Shown here: in pieces, positions 1 to 7,797 of the stretch
Layout: every line of letters starts with the position of its first letter
Numbering within the stretch: the stretch's first letter is position 1
NCBI GenBank assembly: GCA_011041895.1
Contig: DRAE01000102.1
Location: 1-26,459, forward strand
From: Candidatus Bathyarchaeota archaeon
GTDB lineage: Archaea > Thermoproteota > DRAE01
DNA length: 26,459 bases
Direction: 5' to 3'
Made by a program: the position numbers and the translations under genes
Notes under the pieces: model-generated
What the model was told of the DNA's origin: nothing
Databases searched by the model: none
Seen by the model: only the letters and a program-made list of their open reading frames with translations

Positions 1-668
1 TCATTCAAAGAGACAGACACTGTGAGCTGATAATGATTACAGCTCTAATTGCTGCAACGATGGAGAAGATTGCTACTGAAATAAGAAACCTTCAGCGAAC
101 AGAGATTGCAGAGGTCGAGGAGCCATTCAAGGAAAGTCAAGTTGGTTCATCTGCAATGCCTGCAAAGAGAAACCCCATTATATGTGAGAGAATATGTGGG
201 CTGGCAAGAGTTATACGTTCAATGGTGATTCCAGCTCTTGAGAACATTGTTCTATGGCATGAAAGAGATTTAACGAACTCCTCATCTGAAAGATTCATAA
301 TACCCAACTCACTGATACTCACAGACTACATTGTACACTTAATGACCTATGTCATAGAAAACCTGAAGATTAAAAGGGATAAGATAGCTGAAAATCTGAA
401 GCTGACAAACGGTCTCAACATGTCTGAGGCGCTAGTTATCAAGCTTGTAGAGAAAGGCCTTGGAAGGCAGGAAGCTCATGAACTGATAAGAGAAATTGCA
501 ATGGAAGCCCAGCTAAAAGGTACTTCCTTCAAAAATCTACTGCTGAAAGATTATAGGATACAAAAGCTATTGACCAAAGATGAGATCGAGGAAGCCTTAG
601 ATCCAAGGAACTTCATCGGTACTGCAGTTACGCAAGTTGAAGAATGTATAAAAAAGCTGAGGAAATGA
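1..668 (+). CDS. purB: Adenylosuccinate lyase, C-terminal part (5' end outside window)
   Basis: Catalyses two fumarate-releasing steps of purine synthesis: SAICAR to AICAR and adenylosuccinate to AMP. The frame is open to the left edge (first full codon at base 3), so the N-terminal half is missing. The fumarase/aspartase superfamily signature is visible as GSSAMPAKRNP near the start, followed by the PurB-typical WHERDLTNSSSERFIIPN stretch. The flexible loop with the catalytic serine pair (GSS) is intact. The usual MPHKRNP reads MPAKRNP; this His is not one of the known catalytic histidines, so activity is expected. The C-terminus is complete. The next gene starts one base after the stop, suggesting co-transcription. 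The family call is secure. Confidence 0.95.
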   Translation, partial: IQRDRHCELIMITALIAATMEKIATEIRNLQRTEIAEVEEPFKESQVGSSAMPAKRNPIICERICGLARVIRSMVIPALENIVLWHERDLTNSSSERFIIPNSLILTDYIVHLMTYVIENLKIKRDKIAENLKLTNGLNMSEALVIKLVEKGLGRQEAHELIREIAMEAQLKGTSFKNLLLKDYRIQKLLTKDEIEEALDPRNFIGTAVTQVEECIKKLRK

Positions 669-669
669 A

Positions 670-2052
670 ATGGGAGGGCTAATATACATCAGCAATATCC
701 AAGAAACTTCTCCACTAAACATAGACATCATACTTCCATATCACAGAGGCTCCAATAGACGAATTCAATTTATGGAAGACTCTCTCATTGGTGTGCAATC
801 ACATGATGCTCCAACTTTAAGGGAAATTGGAGATAGATACCTCTCATTTTATGGAGAAATCTACTCGGAAAACAATGTAATTGATCGGATAGCAAAGATT
901 GTCAAGGGAGCTAGCAACTTAAGAACAGTTTATGAACGCCATGAAATAGGTGCCCTTCTCTCAAATGTTGATGGAAGCTTCTCGATAGTGATAGCTGAAG
1001 AAGACGAGGCTATAGCTGTAAGAGACCCCATTGGAGGCGCTCCACTTTATATTGGCCAGGGTAAGTCCTCTGTAGTGATATCAGCTGAGAAAAGGCCGTT
1101 AATACACTATGGTCTCTTAAGGATTAGAAGCTTCCCACCAGGGTGTATAGCCTACATCAAGGGGAATACAGTTCACTTCAAGCGATACATGAAGCTAGAA
1201 TTTAAACCTGAGATTGAAGGCAAAAGCATTGATGAAATTGCCGATGAACTAATATCGATACTTGGAAAGGCTTTCAAGAGAAGACTTAAAGGCTCTAGAG
1301 TTGCAGTTTCATTCTCAGGAGGCATTGACAGTAGTGTAACTGCGAGAATGCTTGAGCTCTTAGGTGCTAAGCCGACACTAATAACCATATCATCAGCACT
1401 TAAAAAGGATGAGCTTTCCCATGCAATCAAGGCAGCAAAAGCTCTCGGCATGGATCACATTGTAAGAGAAGTTGATGAAGGAGAATTGAAGCGCTTGATC
1501 CCCGAAATTACTTTCATCATCGAGGAAGCCAACGTTATGAAAGCTGGAGTTGGAATAGCTTTCCTACTAACGTCACGTGAAGCGTTTAAATCGAGTATTC
1601 AAAGACTTTTCACAGGGCAAGGAAGCGATGAATTATTCTGCGGCTATAATAAATTTATCCATACACTACGCGAGAAAGGCGCATATGCGACCAGAAGACT
1701 AGTATATGAACTCATATTAAAAGCATATGACGTAAACTTGGAAAGAGATTTCAAAGCCTGTATATCACAGAAAGTATATGTTCTGCACCCATTCATGGAC
1801 ATTGAAGTTCTTGAATTCTCTCTGAGAATCCCCTTAAAGTACAAAATAGCATCTCTAGAGGATAAACTGCGAAAGAGAATAGTTAGAAAGGTAGGCTCAA
1901 AGCTTGGCCTCCCAGATTTCATAATTAAAAAGCCAAAGAAGGCCGTGCAATATGGCACTGGAATAGACAAGATTATAAGGAAAACAGCAAAGAAACTTGG
2001 ATACAAGTATCCAAGACAATACTTACAAGACCTGTATGAAATACTCTTCTAA
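670..2052 (+). CDS. Asparagine-synthetase-like protein lacking the N-terminal glutaminase cysteine
   Basis: 460 residues with the two-domain AsnB layout. Residues 1-160 look like a class II glutamine amidotransferase fold: a YHRG element near 24, YGEIYS near 61, and a VDGSFS...RDPIGGAPLY stretch at 100-127. The C-terminal half is an ATP-pyrophosphatase synthetase domain with SGGIDSS (216-222) and GQGSDELFCGY (316-326). Active AsnB begins Met-Cys and Cys2 is the nucleophile; here the protein begins MGGL, and no nearby in-frame start gives a Cys. The usual NGEIYN is YGEIYS, and the ERLSIVD-like stretch is replaced. Glutamine hydrolysis is therefore probably lost while ATP chemistry may remain. 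The KKAVQYGTGI tail resembles archaeal AsnB relatives and eukaryotic ASNSD1. It could use free ammonia or another nucleophile; the product is not known. It follows purB by one base and GAGG lies upstream of the ATG. Confidence 0.85.
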   Translation: MGGLIYISNIQETSPLNIDIILPYHRGSNRRIQFMEDSLIGVQSHDAPTLREIGDRYLSFYGEIYSENNVIDRIAKIVKGASNLRTVYERHEIGALLSNVDGSFSIVIAEEDEAIAVRDPIGGAPLYIGQGKSSVVISAEKRPLIHYGLLRIRSFPPGCIAYIKGNTVHFKRYMKLEFKPEIEGKSIDEIADELISILGKAFKRRLKGSRVAVSFSGGIDSSVTARMLELLGAKPTLITISSALKKDELSHAIKAAKALGMDHIVREVDEGELKRLIPEITFIIEEANVMKAGVGIAFLLTSREAFKSSIQRLFTGQGSDELFCGYNKFIHTLREKGAYATRRLVYELILKAYDVNLERDFKACISQKVYVLHPFMDIEVLEFSLRIPLKYKIASLEDKLRKRIVRKVGSKLGLPDFIIKKPKKAVQYGTGIDKIIRKTAKKLGYKYPRQYLQDLYEILF

Positions 2053-2093
2053 AATTTAAGCAACTTATCTAATCATTAAATAGTAGAAAAATA

Positions 2094-2167
2094 GGGTGGG
2101 TCGTCCAGCCTGGTAGGATCCCTGCCTGGGGCGCAGGAGGTCGTGGGTTCAAATCCCACCCCACCCA
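2094..2167 (+). tRNA. tRNA-Pro (anticodon GGG)
   Basis: A full cloverleaf can be drawn by eye over 74 bases. Acceptor stem GGGTGGG (2094-2100) pairs with CCCACCC (2160-2166), with discriminator A at 2167. The D stem is GTCC/GGAT with one G-U pair. The anticodon stem CCTGC/GCAGG encloses the 7-base loop CTGGGGC, which gives anticodon GGG. The T stem GTGGG/CCCAC encloses TTCAAAT. There is no intron, and the 3' CCA is not encoded, so the CCA-adding enzyme at 10287 would be needed. A T-rich stretch follows directly. Confidence 0.96.
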
Positions 2168-2168
2168 C

Positions 2169-2177
2169 TTTCTTTTT
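2169..2177 (+). terminator. T-rich terminator after tRNA-Pro
   Basis: Eight T residues broken by a single C begin two bases after the tRNA discriminator base. Archaeal RNA polymerase commonly stops at such T-runs without a hairpin. This is inferred from sequence and position only. Confidence 0.5.
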
Positions 2178-2193
2178 GATATAAAAGTTCAGA

Positions 2194-2420
2194 ATGAGAA
2201 CTATGGAAGCGCTATCACCTCTGATGGAAATACTACGTAAGAAAATACAAACTGAAAATAAACTTGACAAGCTTGAGAACCTGATAAAATAGCTGAAAGT
2301 ATCTTAGCTGAATACTCTACACCAGTCACTAAATATTTGTTGCATGAGAGAAGCGATACTTAAAAACTTAGGCAGAGGCGCCTTAAAAAATTCAAAGAGT
2401 TGCTGTATGAAGCCCTCTAA
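2194..2420 (+). pseudogene. Possible remnant of a ~75-residue gene (frameshift plus in-frame stop)
   Basis: The stretch 2168-2543 holds no intact gene. Within it an ATG at 2194 opens a 32-residue frame of amphipathic, Lys/Glu/Leu-rich sequence (starts MRTMEALSPLMEILRK) that stops at 2290-2292. One base back in phase, the reading continues from 2283 as DKIAESILAEYSTPVTKYLL, reaches a TAA at 2361-2363, then continues in the same frame as RRLKKFKELLYEAL to a stop at 2418-2420. The joined product would be helical with codon use like neighbouring genes. This fits a small gene broken by a one-base deletion and a nonsense change, or sequencing errors. I do not recognise the family. The remaining bases, about 2421-2500, show nothing I can name. 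Confidence 0.35.
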
Positions 2421-2543
2421 GCGTGGTTCTAGATTATTCTACCATGAAAAATAGTGTAGCTTGAAATGACCTGTGATTCAAGATGCCGGATATCTGCCTC
2501 TGCTAACGTTTATCTTTTACATGGTTTTAATTAGGTTATCGAA

Positions 2544-2741
2544 ATGCCCAAGTATTGTCCAGAATGTGGTGGAGTGTTAAAGTTTGACAGAGTAAATAGG
2601 ATGTTCATTTGTGCATCTTGTGGTGCGATGTTTTCAAGGGAGGAGCTCGACGAAATATACGAGGAGAGAAGGTACAGGGACGAGGAAGAGGATGAACGAG
2701 AGGCCTACCTTAAGTGGTGGCTCTCCAAGGAAAAGGAGTAG
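2544..2741 (+). CDS. Small zinc-ribbon protein
   Basis: 65 residues. Residues 5-29 hold a CPEC...CASC zinc ribbon (Cys5, Cys8, Cys24, Cys27 by eye), similar in style to the ribbons of RPB9/TFS-type transcription proteins. An acidic, charged helix follows (EERRYRDEEEDE) and ends in a Trp-Trp-containing tail. There is no second ribbon with the catalytic DE pair of TFS, so it is not a cleavage factor. It is the first gene of a pair with the PflX-like radical SAM gene, which starts seven bases after its stop and in the same reading frame. The exact role is unknown; nucleic acid or protein binding is the usual job of such ribbons. An AT-rich stretch at about 2510-2533 may hold its promoter. Confidence 0.7.
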   Translation: MPKYCPECGGVLKFDRVNRMFICASCGAMFSREELDEIYEERRYRDEEEDEREAYLKWWLSKEKE

Positions 2742-2747
2742 GCAAAC

Positions 2748-3842
2748 TTGATATGGCGCTTAATAAGACCCGATGCTGTAAGAGTACTCCATGACAAACT
2801 TGCACAGAGAAGTCTGAGAAGGTATTTCGGAATACTTAAGGGGAAATATGTCCCATATTTTCAGATATCTAAGCTTGTAGAGGTTAATTTCTCCGAGGAT
2901 GATCCAATTGAAAAACTATGGCATATACACGATAACGCCGTCAAAAAACTCTACTCCATAGTAAAAAGAATAGACAATGGAGAGATCTCGCTGAAAGAGC
3001 TTGACACACCCAAGAAATCTCTTCTAGACCTTAAAATTCACATAGCAAAGAGAATAATTCAAAACTGCCATTTCTGCGAGAGAAGATGTGGTGTGAACAG
3101 GCTTAAGGGTCAGCTAGGATACTGTGAATGCGGTCCAGAGATAGAGGTTTCCTCGATATTCCATCACTATGGGGAGGAGCCTGAACTGGTTCCCTCGGGA
3201 ACGATATTCACATGCGGATGTACTTTAAGCTGCATCCACTGTCAAAATTGGGAAATAGCTAGACACTATGAGAAAGGCGAAACATTTGATCCATATAGCT
3301 TGGCTCTCCAAGTTGAAAGACTCTGGGAAGGTGGTTGTAGAAACGCTAATTTAGTAGGAGGCGAACCAACTCCATGGCTTTACCATTGGCTTGAGACATT
3401 CAAGCATGTAAGAGTCAATATTCCAGTTGTCTGGAACAGTAACTCCTACTATAGCACTGAAACAGCTAAACTACTTGCAGGCTTTATAGACATATACCTT
3501 CTAGATTTCAAGTATGGAAACAATAAATGTGCTGAAAGGATATCTGATGCACCAAGATACTGGGAAATTTGCACACGAAACCATCTTGAAGCATTAAAGT
3601 ATGGTGAGCTGATAATAAGAGTTCTAGTTTTACCCGAGCATAATAGATGCTGCACATATCCGATACTTAAATGGATTGCTGAGAACTTGGGCCCCTACAC
3701 TAGAGTCAATGTAATGTTCCAGTATAGACCCGAGTATAGAGCTTATGAGATCAAGGAGCTTAGAAGGAGGCTGACTGAGGAGGAGATAAGAGAGGCTATA
3801 GAGATAGCTGAAAAGGTTGGATTAAAGAACTTTATCACATAG
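2748..3842 (+). CDS. PflX-like radical SAM protein (COG1313 type)
   Basis: 364 residues. The radical SAM motif CxxxCxxC is CTLSCIHC (Cys158, Cys162, Cys165), followed by QNW as in the PflA/AmrS branch. Before it lies a Cys-rich element (Cys107, Cys110, Cys114, Cys126, Cys128) in the NCHFCERRCGVNR...GYCECG context, typical of COG1313 proteins, plus an N-terminal region of about 100 residues. The family is expected to cleave S-adenosylmethionine to make a radical; its substrate is not established. The best start is TTG at 2748: AAGGAG lies about nine bases upstream, no in-frame ATG exists near the N-terminus, and the upstream frame closes at the TAG of the zinc-ribbon gene. The stop lies three bases from the end of the facing amrS gene. 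Confidence 0.85.
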   Translation: MIWRLIRPDAVRVLHDKLAQRSLRRYFGILKGKYVPYFQISKLVEVNFSEDDPIEKLWHIHDNAVKKLYSIVKRIDNGEISLKELDTPKKSLLDLKIHIAKRIIQNCHFCERRCGVNRLKGQLGYCECGPEIEVSSIFHHYGEEPELVPSGTIFTCGCTLSCIHCQNWEIARHYEKGETFDPYSLALQVERLWEGGCRNANLVGGEPTPWLYHWLETFKHVRVNIPVVWNSNSYYSTETAKLLAGFIDIYLLDFKYGNNKCAERISDAPRYWEICTRNHLEALKYGELIIRVLVLPEHNRCCTYPILKWIAENLGPYTRVNVMFQYRPEYRAYEIKELRRRLTEEEIREAIEIAEKVGLKNFIT

Positions 3843-3845
3843 TTG

Positions 3846-4889
3846 CTATATAAAGCTCCACTTACTTTCTATGCGTTTGCCAATTATTGGAATAGGCTCT
3901 CCACAATTTTTGCATCTGTTATCTTCAGTTAAGTTCCAGTTAATTATTGTGAATCCATATCTGCCTATAAGCAGGGAATGGCATCGAGGACAATATGTGT
4001 TTTCAAAACTATGGCCGGGGACATTTCCTATGTAGACATATTTCAGTCCCTCGCCTATGGCAATTTCTCTTGCTCTCTCAAGAGTGTATACGGGTGTTGG
4101 AGGCAAAAATGTAAGCTTATAATCTGGATGGAACCTTGTAAAGTGCAATGGAGTTGTCTCTCCAACATTCTCTAGAACCCAAATAGATAGCTTTCGTATT
4201 TCATCCTCCTTATCATTTTCCGTTGGAATTATTAAGTTCGTAATTTCAACATGCACTTTACTTTCCTTCATCATGACTATTGTTCTTTGAACATGCTCTA
4301 CAGCTTTATCTACCTTGCATATCTTTCGATAGAATTCGTCGTTTATCGATTTAAGATCGACATTTGCTGCATCAATATATGGAAGCAATTCCTTTAATGG
4401 CTCCTCGTTTATAAACCCATTTGTGACCAAGATGTTCATTATACCCTCCTTTTTAGCTTCCTTTGCGGCGTCAAGCACGAATTCAAACCATATGAGTGGC
4501 TCATTATAGGTGTATGATATAGAGTTACACTTGTATCTTAAAGCATATCGTACTACGCTTTCAGGGTCTAATTCTCTCAATGTTAAATGATCAGGTGAAA
4601 CTTGGCTTATGGTCCAGTTTTGGCAGTGCATGCACTTTAGGTTGCATCCGACAGTCGATATTGAAAATGTTGGAGAGCCCGGCCAGAAATGGAATAGTGG
4701 CTTCTTCTCTATAGGATCTATGGCCATGCTAGAGATCTTTCCATAGACCATGCTATAAAGTGTCCCATCTATATTTTTCCTAGCTAGGCATGCACCATAC
4801 ATCCCATTCTTAATCGTGCATTCTCTTGGACAAAGTAAACATTTAACCTTGTCTTCACCCAGTGTTTTGTAATATTTCGCCTCTTTCAT
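3846..4889 (-). CDS. amrS: AmmeMemoRadiSam-type radical SAM enzyme
   Basis: 347 residues. An N-terminal Cys cluster (Cys17, Cys20, Cys24, Cys34) precedes the radical SAM motif GCNLKCMHCQNW (Cys82, Cys86, Cys89). The C-terminus carries a further CPRC...CKNC zinc-binding pair. This is the COG1180/AmrS architecture. In known systems AmrS occurs with a Memo-like protein and AMMECR1, neither of which is in this window, and its reaction remains poorly defined. It is not a true pyruvate-formate-lyase activase, since no PFL is nearby. The ATG at 4889 has a GAGGT ribosome-binding match about eight bases upstream. It diverges from prs across 70 bases containing repeated AGGTTTAA-like sites. Confidence 0.87.
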   Translation of the reverse strand: MKEAKYYKTLGEDKVKCLLCPRECTIKNGMYGACLARKNIDGTLYSMVYGKISSMAIDPIEKKPLFHFWPGSPTFSISTVGCNLKCMHCQNWTISQVSPDHLTLRELDPESVVRYALRYKCNSISYTYNEPLIWFEFVLDAAKEAKKEGIMNILVTNGFINEEPLKELLPYIDAANVDLKSINDEFYRKICKVDKAVEHVQRTIVMMKESKVHVEITNLIIPTENDKEDEIRKLSIWVLENVGETTPLHFTRFHPDYKLTFLPPTPVYTLERAREIAIGEGLKYVYIGNVPGHSFENTYCPRCHSLLIGRYGFTIINWNLTEDNRCKNCGEPIPIIGKRIESKWSFI

Positions 4890-4959
4890 GGCTTAAACCT
4901 CTACCTTTCAAAGGTTTAATTACGGCATTCGATAGATAAGGTTTAGAGGTGGGTTTAAA
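4890..4959. promoter_or_regulatory. Divergent amrS/prs control region with repeated AGGTTTAA-like sites
   Basis: Within 70 bases there are four related 8-mers: TTAAACCT at 4893-4900 (inverted), AGGTTTAA at 4912-4919, AGGTTTAG at 4939-4946 and GGGTTTAA at 4951-4958. The first two form a perfect 8-bp inverted repeat with an 11-base spacer. The 4912 copy could act as the TATA element of prs, giving a short leader with the GAGGTGG ribosome site at 4946-4952. A repressor operator is possible, but overlap with TATA and ribosome sites explains part of the similarity. Confidence 0.4.
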
Positions 4960-5841
4960 ATGATAGTCGTTGCAGGACCTGCATCTCCAATGCTTTCAGC
5001 TAAGATTGCAGAGCTTCTTAACGCAAAACTTATCACTCCATCATTTAAGACTTTTCCAGATGGAGAATCATACATTAGAATCGACACCCCAAAGGCACTA
5101 GAAGGAGAGACCGTAATAATAGTGAATACAATGTATCCTGATCAAAATAGGAGAGTCATAGAGCTTCTACTGGCAACCAGTATAGCGAGAGACTACGGCT
5201 GTGACAAGTTATATACGGTGATCCCCTATATGGCATATGCTCGACAAGATAAACGCTTCCTAGAGGGAGAAGCTATAAGCTTAAAAGTTTTAGCAGAGAT
5301 CATAGGAAAGGTAAGTGACAAAGTCATAACAGTTGACCTCCACTCACCAGAGACCATCTCCTTCTTTGGAAAAAATGCCTTAAACGTGACTGCAATGAAT
5401 GATATAGGAAACTTCCTCAGCGAAAACTACTCTTTCAAGAACCCTCTAGTAGTCGGCCCCGACCAAGGAGCCCTAGATTATGCAAAAACCGTAGCCGACA
5501 TACTTGGTGCAGAGTACAGCTACTGTGAAAAAATAAGAGATCGCTATACAGGAGAGATAACAATGAGCATAAAAGACATTGACGTGAAAAATCGTGACGT
5601 GATCATAGTCGATGACATTATAAGTACTGGAGGCACAGTGGCCCTAGCGTCAACTAATCTCAAAAAGATAGGAGCTGCAAGCATAATTGCATGCTGCACC
5701 CATGCTCTCATGGTTGGAGAGGCTGAGCACAAGATAATATCCAGTGGAGTAAGTGAAATCCTGTCAACTGATACGATAGAGTGTAAATACACCAGGATAA
5801 GCGTGGCCAAAACCATAGCATCCGAGATAAGGAAACTATGA
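4960..5841 (+). CDS. prs: Ribose-phosphate pyrophosphokinase
   Basis: Makes PRPP from ribose 5-phosphate and ATP, feeding purine, pyrimidine and histidine synthesis. At 293 residues it matches the shorter archaeal enzymes rather than the ~315-residue bacterial type. The PRPP-binding loop reads VIIVDDIISTGGT in the C-terminal half. The N-terminal FPDGESYIRI and the YMAYARQDKRF stretch are family hallmarks of the ATP and metal sites, and VDLHS is intact. A GAGGTGG ribosome site precedes the ATG by about seven bases. The stop overlaps the next start as ATGA, so prs and trmG10 are translationally coupled. With purB and pyrD it is one of three nucleotide-synthesis genes in the window. Confidence 0.95.
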   Translation: MIVVAGPASPMLSAKIAELLNAKLITPSFKTFPDGESYIRIDTPKALEGETVIIVNTMYPDQNRRVIELLLATSIARDYGCDKLYTVIPYMAYARQDKRFLEGEAISLKVLAEIIGKVSDKVITVDLHSPETISFFGKNALNVTAMNDIGNFLSENYSFKNPLVVGPDQGALDYAKTVADILGAEYSYCEKIRDRYTGEITMSIKDIDVKNRDVIIVDDIISTGGTVALASTNLKKIGAASIIACCTHALMVGEAEHKIISSGVSEILSTDTIECKYTRISVAKTIASEIRKL

Positions 5842-6872
5842 AAACTGGAAAATATCTTTTTTTCCTTTCATGTCTCAACATCCCTCTCGCAAGGGAGGAA
5901 GCTCTAGCGATAATTGAAAGCGAAACTGGAGAGTATCCAGCCTTTGAAAGCATGGAGAGAATTTTAATTGTCGAAAACTTGTTGGAGAAGACTGCAAGAG
6001 AAGTTGTGGAGCGAAGTGCACTTACAAAATGGGCGGGAAGACTCATACTTTCAATAGACTATGAGCACCGAGATGAGATATGTAAAGCTGTGAAGGCGAT
6101 CGACGAAACTCTTCTAGCCCAAGACCCTGGTAAAACGTTCTGTGTTAGAGTGAAGGGAATCGGTGTAAAGGATGCTCATATCGAGGGGGACATAGGCTAC
6201 ATTATAAAGTCTAAGACTGGCCAGCGAGTTAACCTTGAGAACCCGGATATAGTCTATGCGGGAGTGTTAATGCCAAGCAGATTTTTCCTAACGTTACAGG
6301 TTAAACCATATACTAAACCCGACATAGGAGCAAGGGCATTAAAGTATAGAGTGTTTCCCCACCCATCATCATTAGATCCAAGATTAGCTAGAGCAATGGT
6401 TAATCTCAGCAGGGCGAGAAAAGGGTGTAAATTCCTAGATTGCTTTTGTGGAGCTGGAGGAGTGCTTTTAGAAGCGTATCTGATAGGATGTATAGCATAT
6501 GGAATAGACATTAAGCTCAAAATGCTTATTGGATGCGCAATGAATTTATTCCAGTATAGCTCTTATGCCTTTACGATATTGGGCGATGCAAGAAATTTAA
6601 TGATTAGAGAGAAGTCAATAGACGCCATTGCAACTGACCCACCATACGGTAGGTCAACTTTCCTACCATCTGACCTCAAGAATCTTCTCTCAGAAACTAT
6701 TTCACAGTCATATGACGTGTTAAAGGACAAGAGGTTCATATGCTTTGGAGCTCCAATCGATGCAAAGGCAGAAGACCTTGTTTCAAAGAGAGAGTTTGAA
6801 ATATTGACGAGAATACCTTTTAGAGTGCATAAAAGTCTTACAAGAGTGTTCTATGTGCTGAGAAAAAGGTGA
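5838..6872 (+). CDS. tRNA (guanine-10 N2) methyltransferase, TrmG10 type
   Basis: 344 residues, close to the ~330 of characterised archaeal TrmG10. The N-terminal ~150 residues fit the ferredoxin-like plus THUMP RNA-binding unit. The C-terminal Rossmann methyltransferase shows the SAM site DCFCGAGG, the acidic GIDI strand end and the N2-guanine catalytic motif DPPYGRST. The family makes m2G/m2,2G at position 10 of tRNAs. ATGA overlap with prs and AAGGA upstream support this start. RNase Z follows after seven bases, so G10 methylation and tRNA 3' cutting appear co-expressed. A related THUMP methyltransferase with another tRNA target is possible but less likely. Confidence 0.87.
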   Translation: MKTGKYLFFLSCLNIPLAREEALAIIESETGEYPAFESMERILIVENLLEKTAREVVERSALTKWAGRLILSIDYEHRDEICKAVKAIDETLLAQDPGKTFCVRVKGIGVKDAHIEGDIGYIIKSKTGQRVNLENPDIVYAGVLMPSRFFLTLQVKPYTKPDIGARALKYRVFPHPSSLDPRLARAMVNLSRARKGCKFLDCFCGAGGVLLEAYLIGCIAYGIDIKLKMLIGCAMNLFQYSSYAFTILGDARNLMIREKSIDAIATDPPYGRSTFLPSDLKNLLSETISQSYDVLKDKRFICFGAPIDAKAEDLVSKREFEILTRIPFRVHKSLTRVFYVLRKR

Positions 6873-6879
6873 GCATATC

Positions 6880-7797
6880 ATGATAAAAGTGATAGTGCTT
6901 GGGAGTGGTGCAGCGATCCCTACTAAAAGCCGAAACTGTGCATCGATTGCAATACAATATAATGGGGAGATTCTTCTCTTCGACTGTGGTGAGGGTACTC
7001 AAAGACAGCTTATAAAAGCTGGAAAAAGCATTATGAAGATAACTAAAATTTTCATAACTCACCTTCACGGGGATCACATATTCGGTATTCCAGGCTTGTT
7101 TCACTCAATGTCGCTCATGCACAGAGAAAAGCCAATAGATGTTTATGGTCCAAAGGGGGTTCAAAAGTTTATAGACTTCATAACAAGTGAGGAAAACTTT
7201 TTCCACAAGACATTTGATATAAATGTGCACGAAATAGAAGGAGAAAAGGCTACAGTATGTGAAACAGACATGTATAGAGTTGAAGCACTGAAAGTTGATC
7301 ATAGCATCCCAACGTATGCTTACGCCTTTATAGAACGGGATAGACCGGGAAAATTTTTGGTCTCAAAAGCAATTGAACTTGGAATCCCCCGTGGGAAATT
7401 ATGGGGTAAACTTCAAAGGGGTAAAGCCGTTAAGCTCTCCGATGGAAGGGTTATAACACCTGACATGGTACTAGGTCCTCCAAGAAGGGGTAAGAAAATA
7501 GTCTACACTGGAGATACAAGGTTCACAGAGGCTCTCATAGACTTCGCAAAGGAGGCTGACTTACTTATTCACGATTCAACCTTTGATGAATCTTTAAGCG
7601 AAAAGGCTAGAGAATACTTTCACTCAACATGTACAGAGGCAGCCGAGATAGCTAAAAGGGCCAATGTTAAGAAATTGATGTTAATACATGTAAGCAATAG
7701 ATATGAAAAAAACCCTGGGATACTTGTTGAACAAGCCAAGAAAATATTTGAGAACACCATTTTAGCGAAGGATCTAATGGTCATAGAACTTAAGTAA
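6880..7797 (+). CDS. rnz: Ribonuclease Z (tRNA 3' endonuclease)
   Basis: 305 residues, the normal length of short-form tRNase Z (ElaC type). The metallo-beta-lactamase metal motif HLHGDH is at 61-66, preceded by the family start VLGSGAAIPTKSRN. Later metal and active-site elements are DHSIPTYAYAF, YTGDTRF, and HSTCTEAAEIAK with LIHVSNRY. It cuts pre-tRNAs after the discriminator base, which suits a genome whose tRNA here does not encode CCA. An AAGGTGAG ribosome site precedes the ATG. The last 24 bases overlap the end of the opposite-strand isomerase-like gene. Confidence 0.94.
   Translation: MIKVIVLGSGAAIPTKSRNCASIAIQYNGEILLFDCGEGTQRQLIKAGKSIMKITKIFITHLHGDHIFGIPGLFHSMSLMHREKPIDVYGPKGVQKFIDFITSEENFFHKTFDINVHEIEGEKATVCETDMYRVEALKVDHSIPTYAYAFIERDRPGKFLVSKAIELGIPRGKLWGKLQRGKAVKLSDGRVITPDMVLGPPRRGKKIVYTGDTRFTEALIDFAKEADLLIHDSTFDESLSEKAREYFHSTCTEAAEIAKRANVKKLMLIHVSNRYEKNPGILVEQAKKIFENTILAKDLMVIELK

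Noticed and set aside
150..185. Altered PurB signature (MPAKRNP instead of MPHKRNP) as a sign of inactivity
   Set aside because: The His is not a known catalytic residue and the serine loop and other motifs are intact.
2076..2270. 64-codon open frame on the minus strand across the tRNA
   Set aside because: It runs through the tRNA gene, which is structurally certain; the frame is a by-product.
2215..2300. C/D-box guide RNA in the gap after tRNA-Pro (TGATGG and several CTGA matches)
   Set aside because: The C box is imperfect, the spacing is irregular, and no terminal stem is seen. The same bases read better as decayed coding sequence.
2739..2750. Possible TAG read-through joining the zinc ribbon and the radical SAM protein into one product
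   Set aside because: An AAGGAG ribosome site is well placed for TTG 2748 and no pyrrolysine genes or other sign of TAG recoding are visible, so two separate proteins are simpler.
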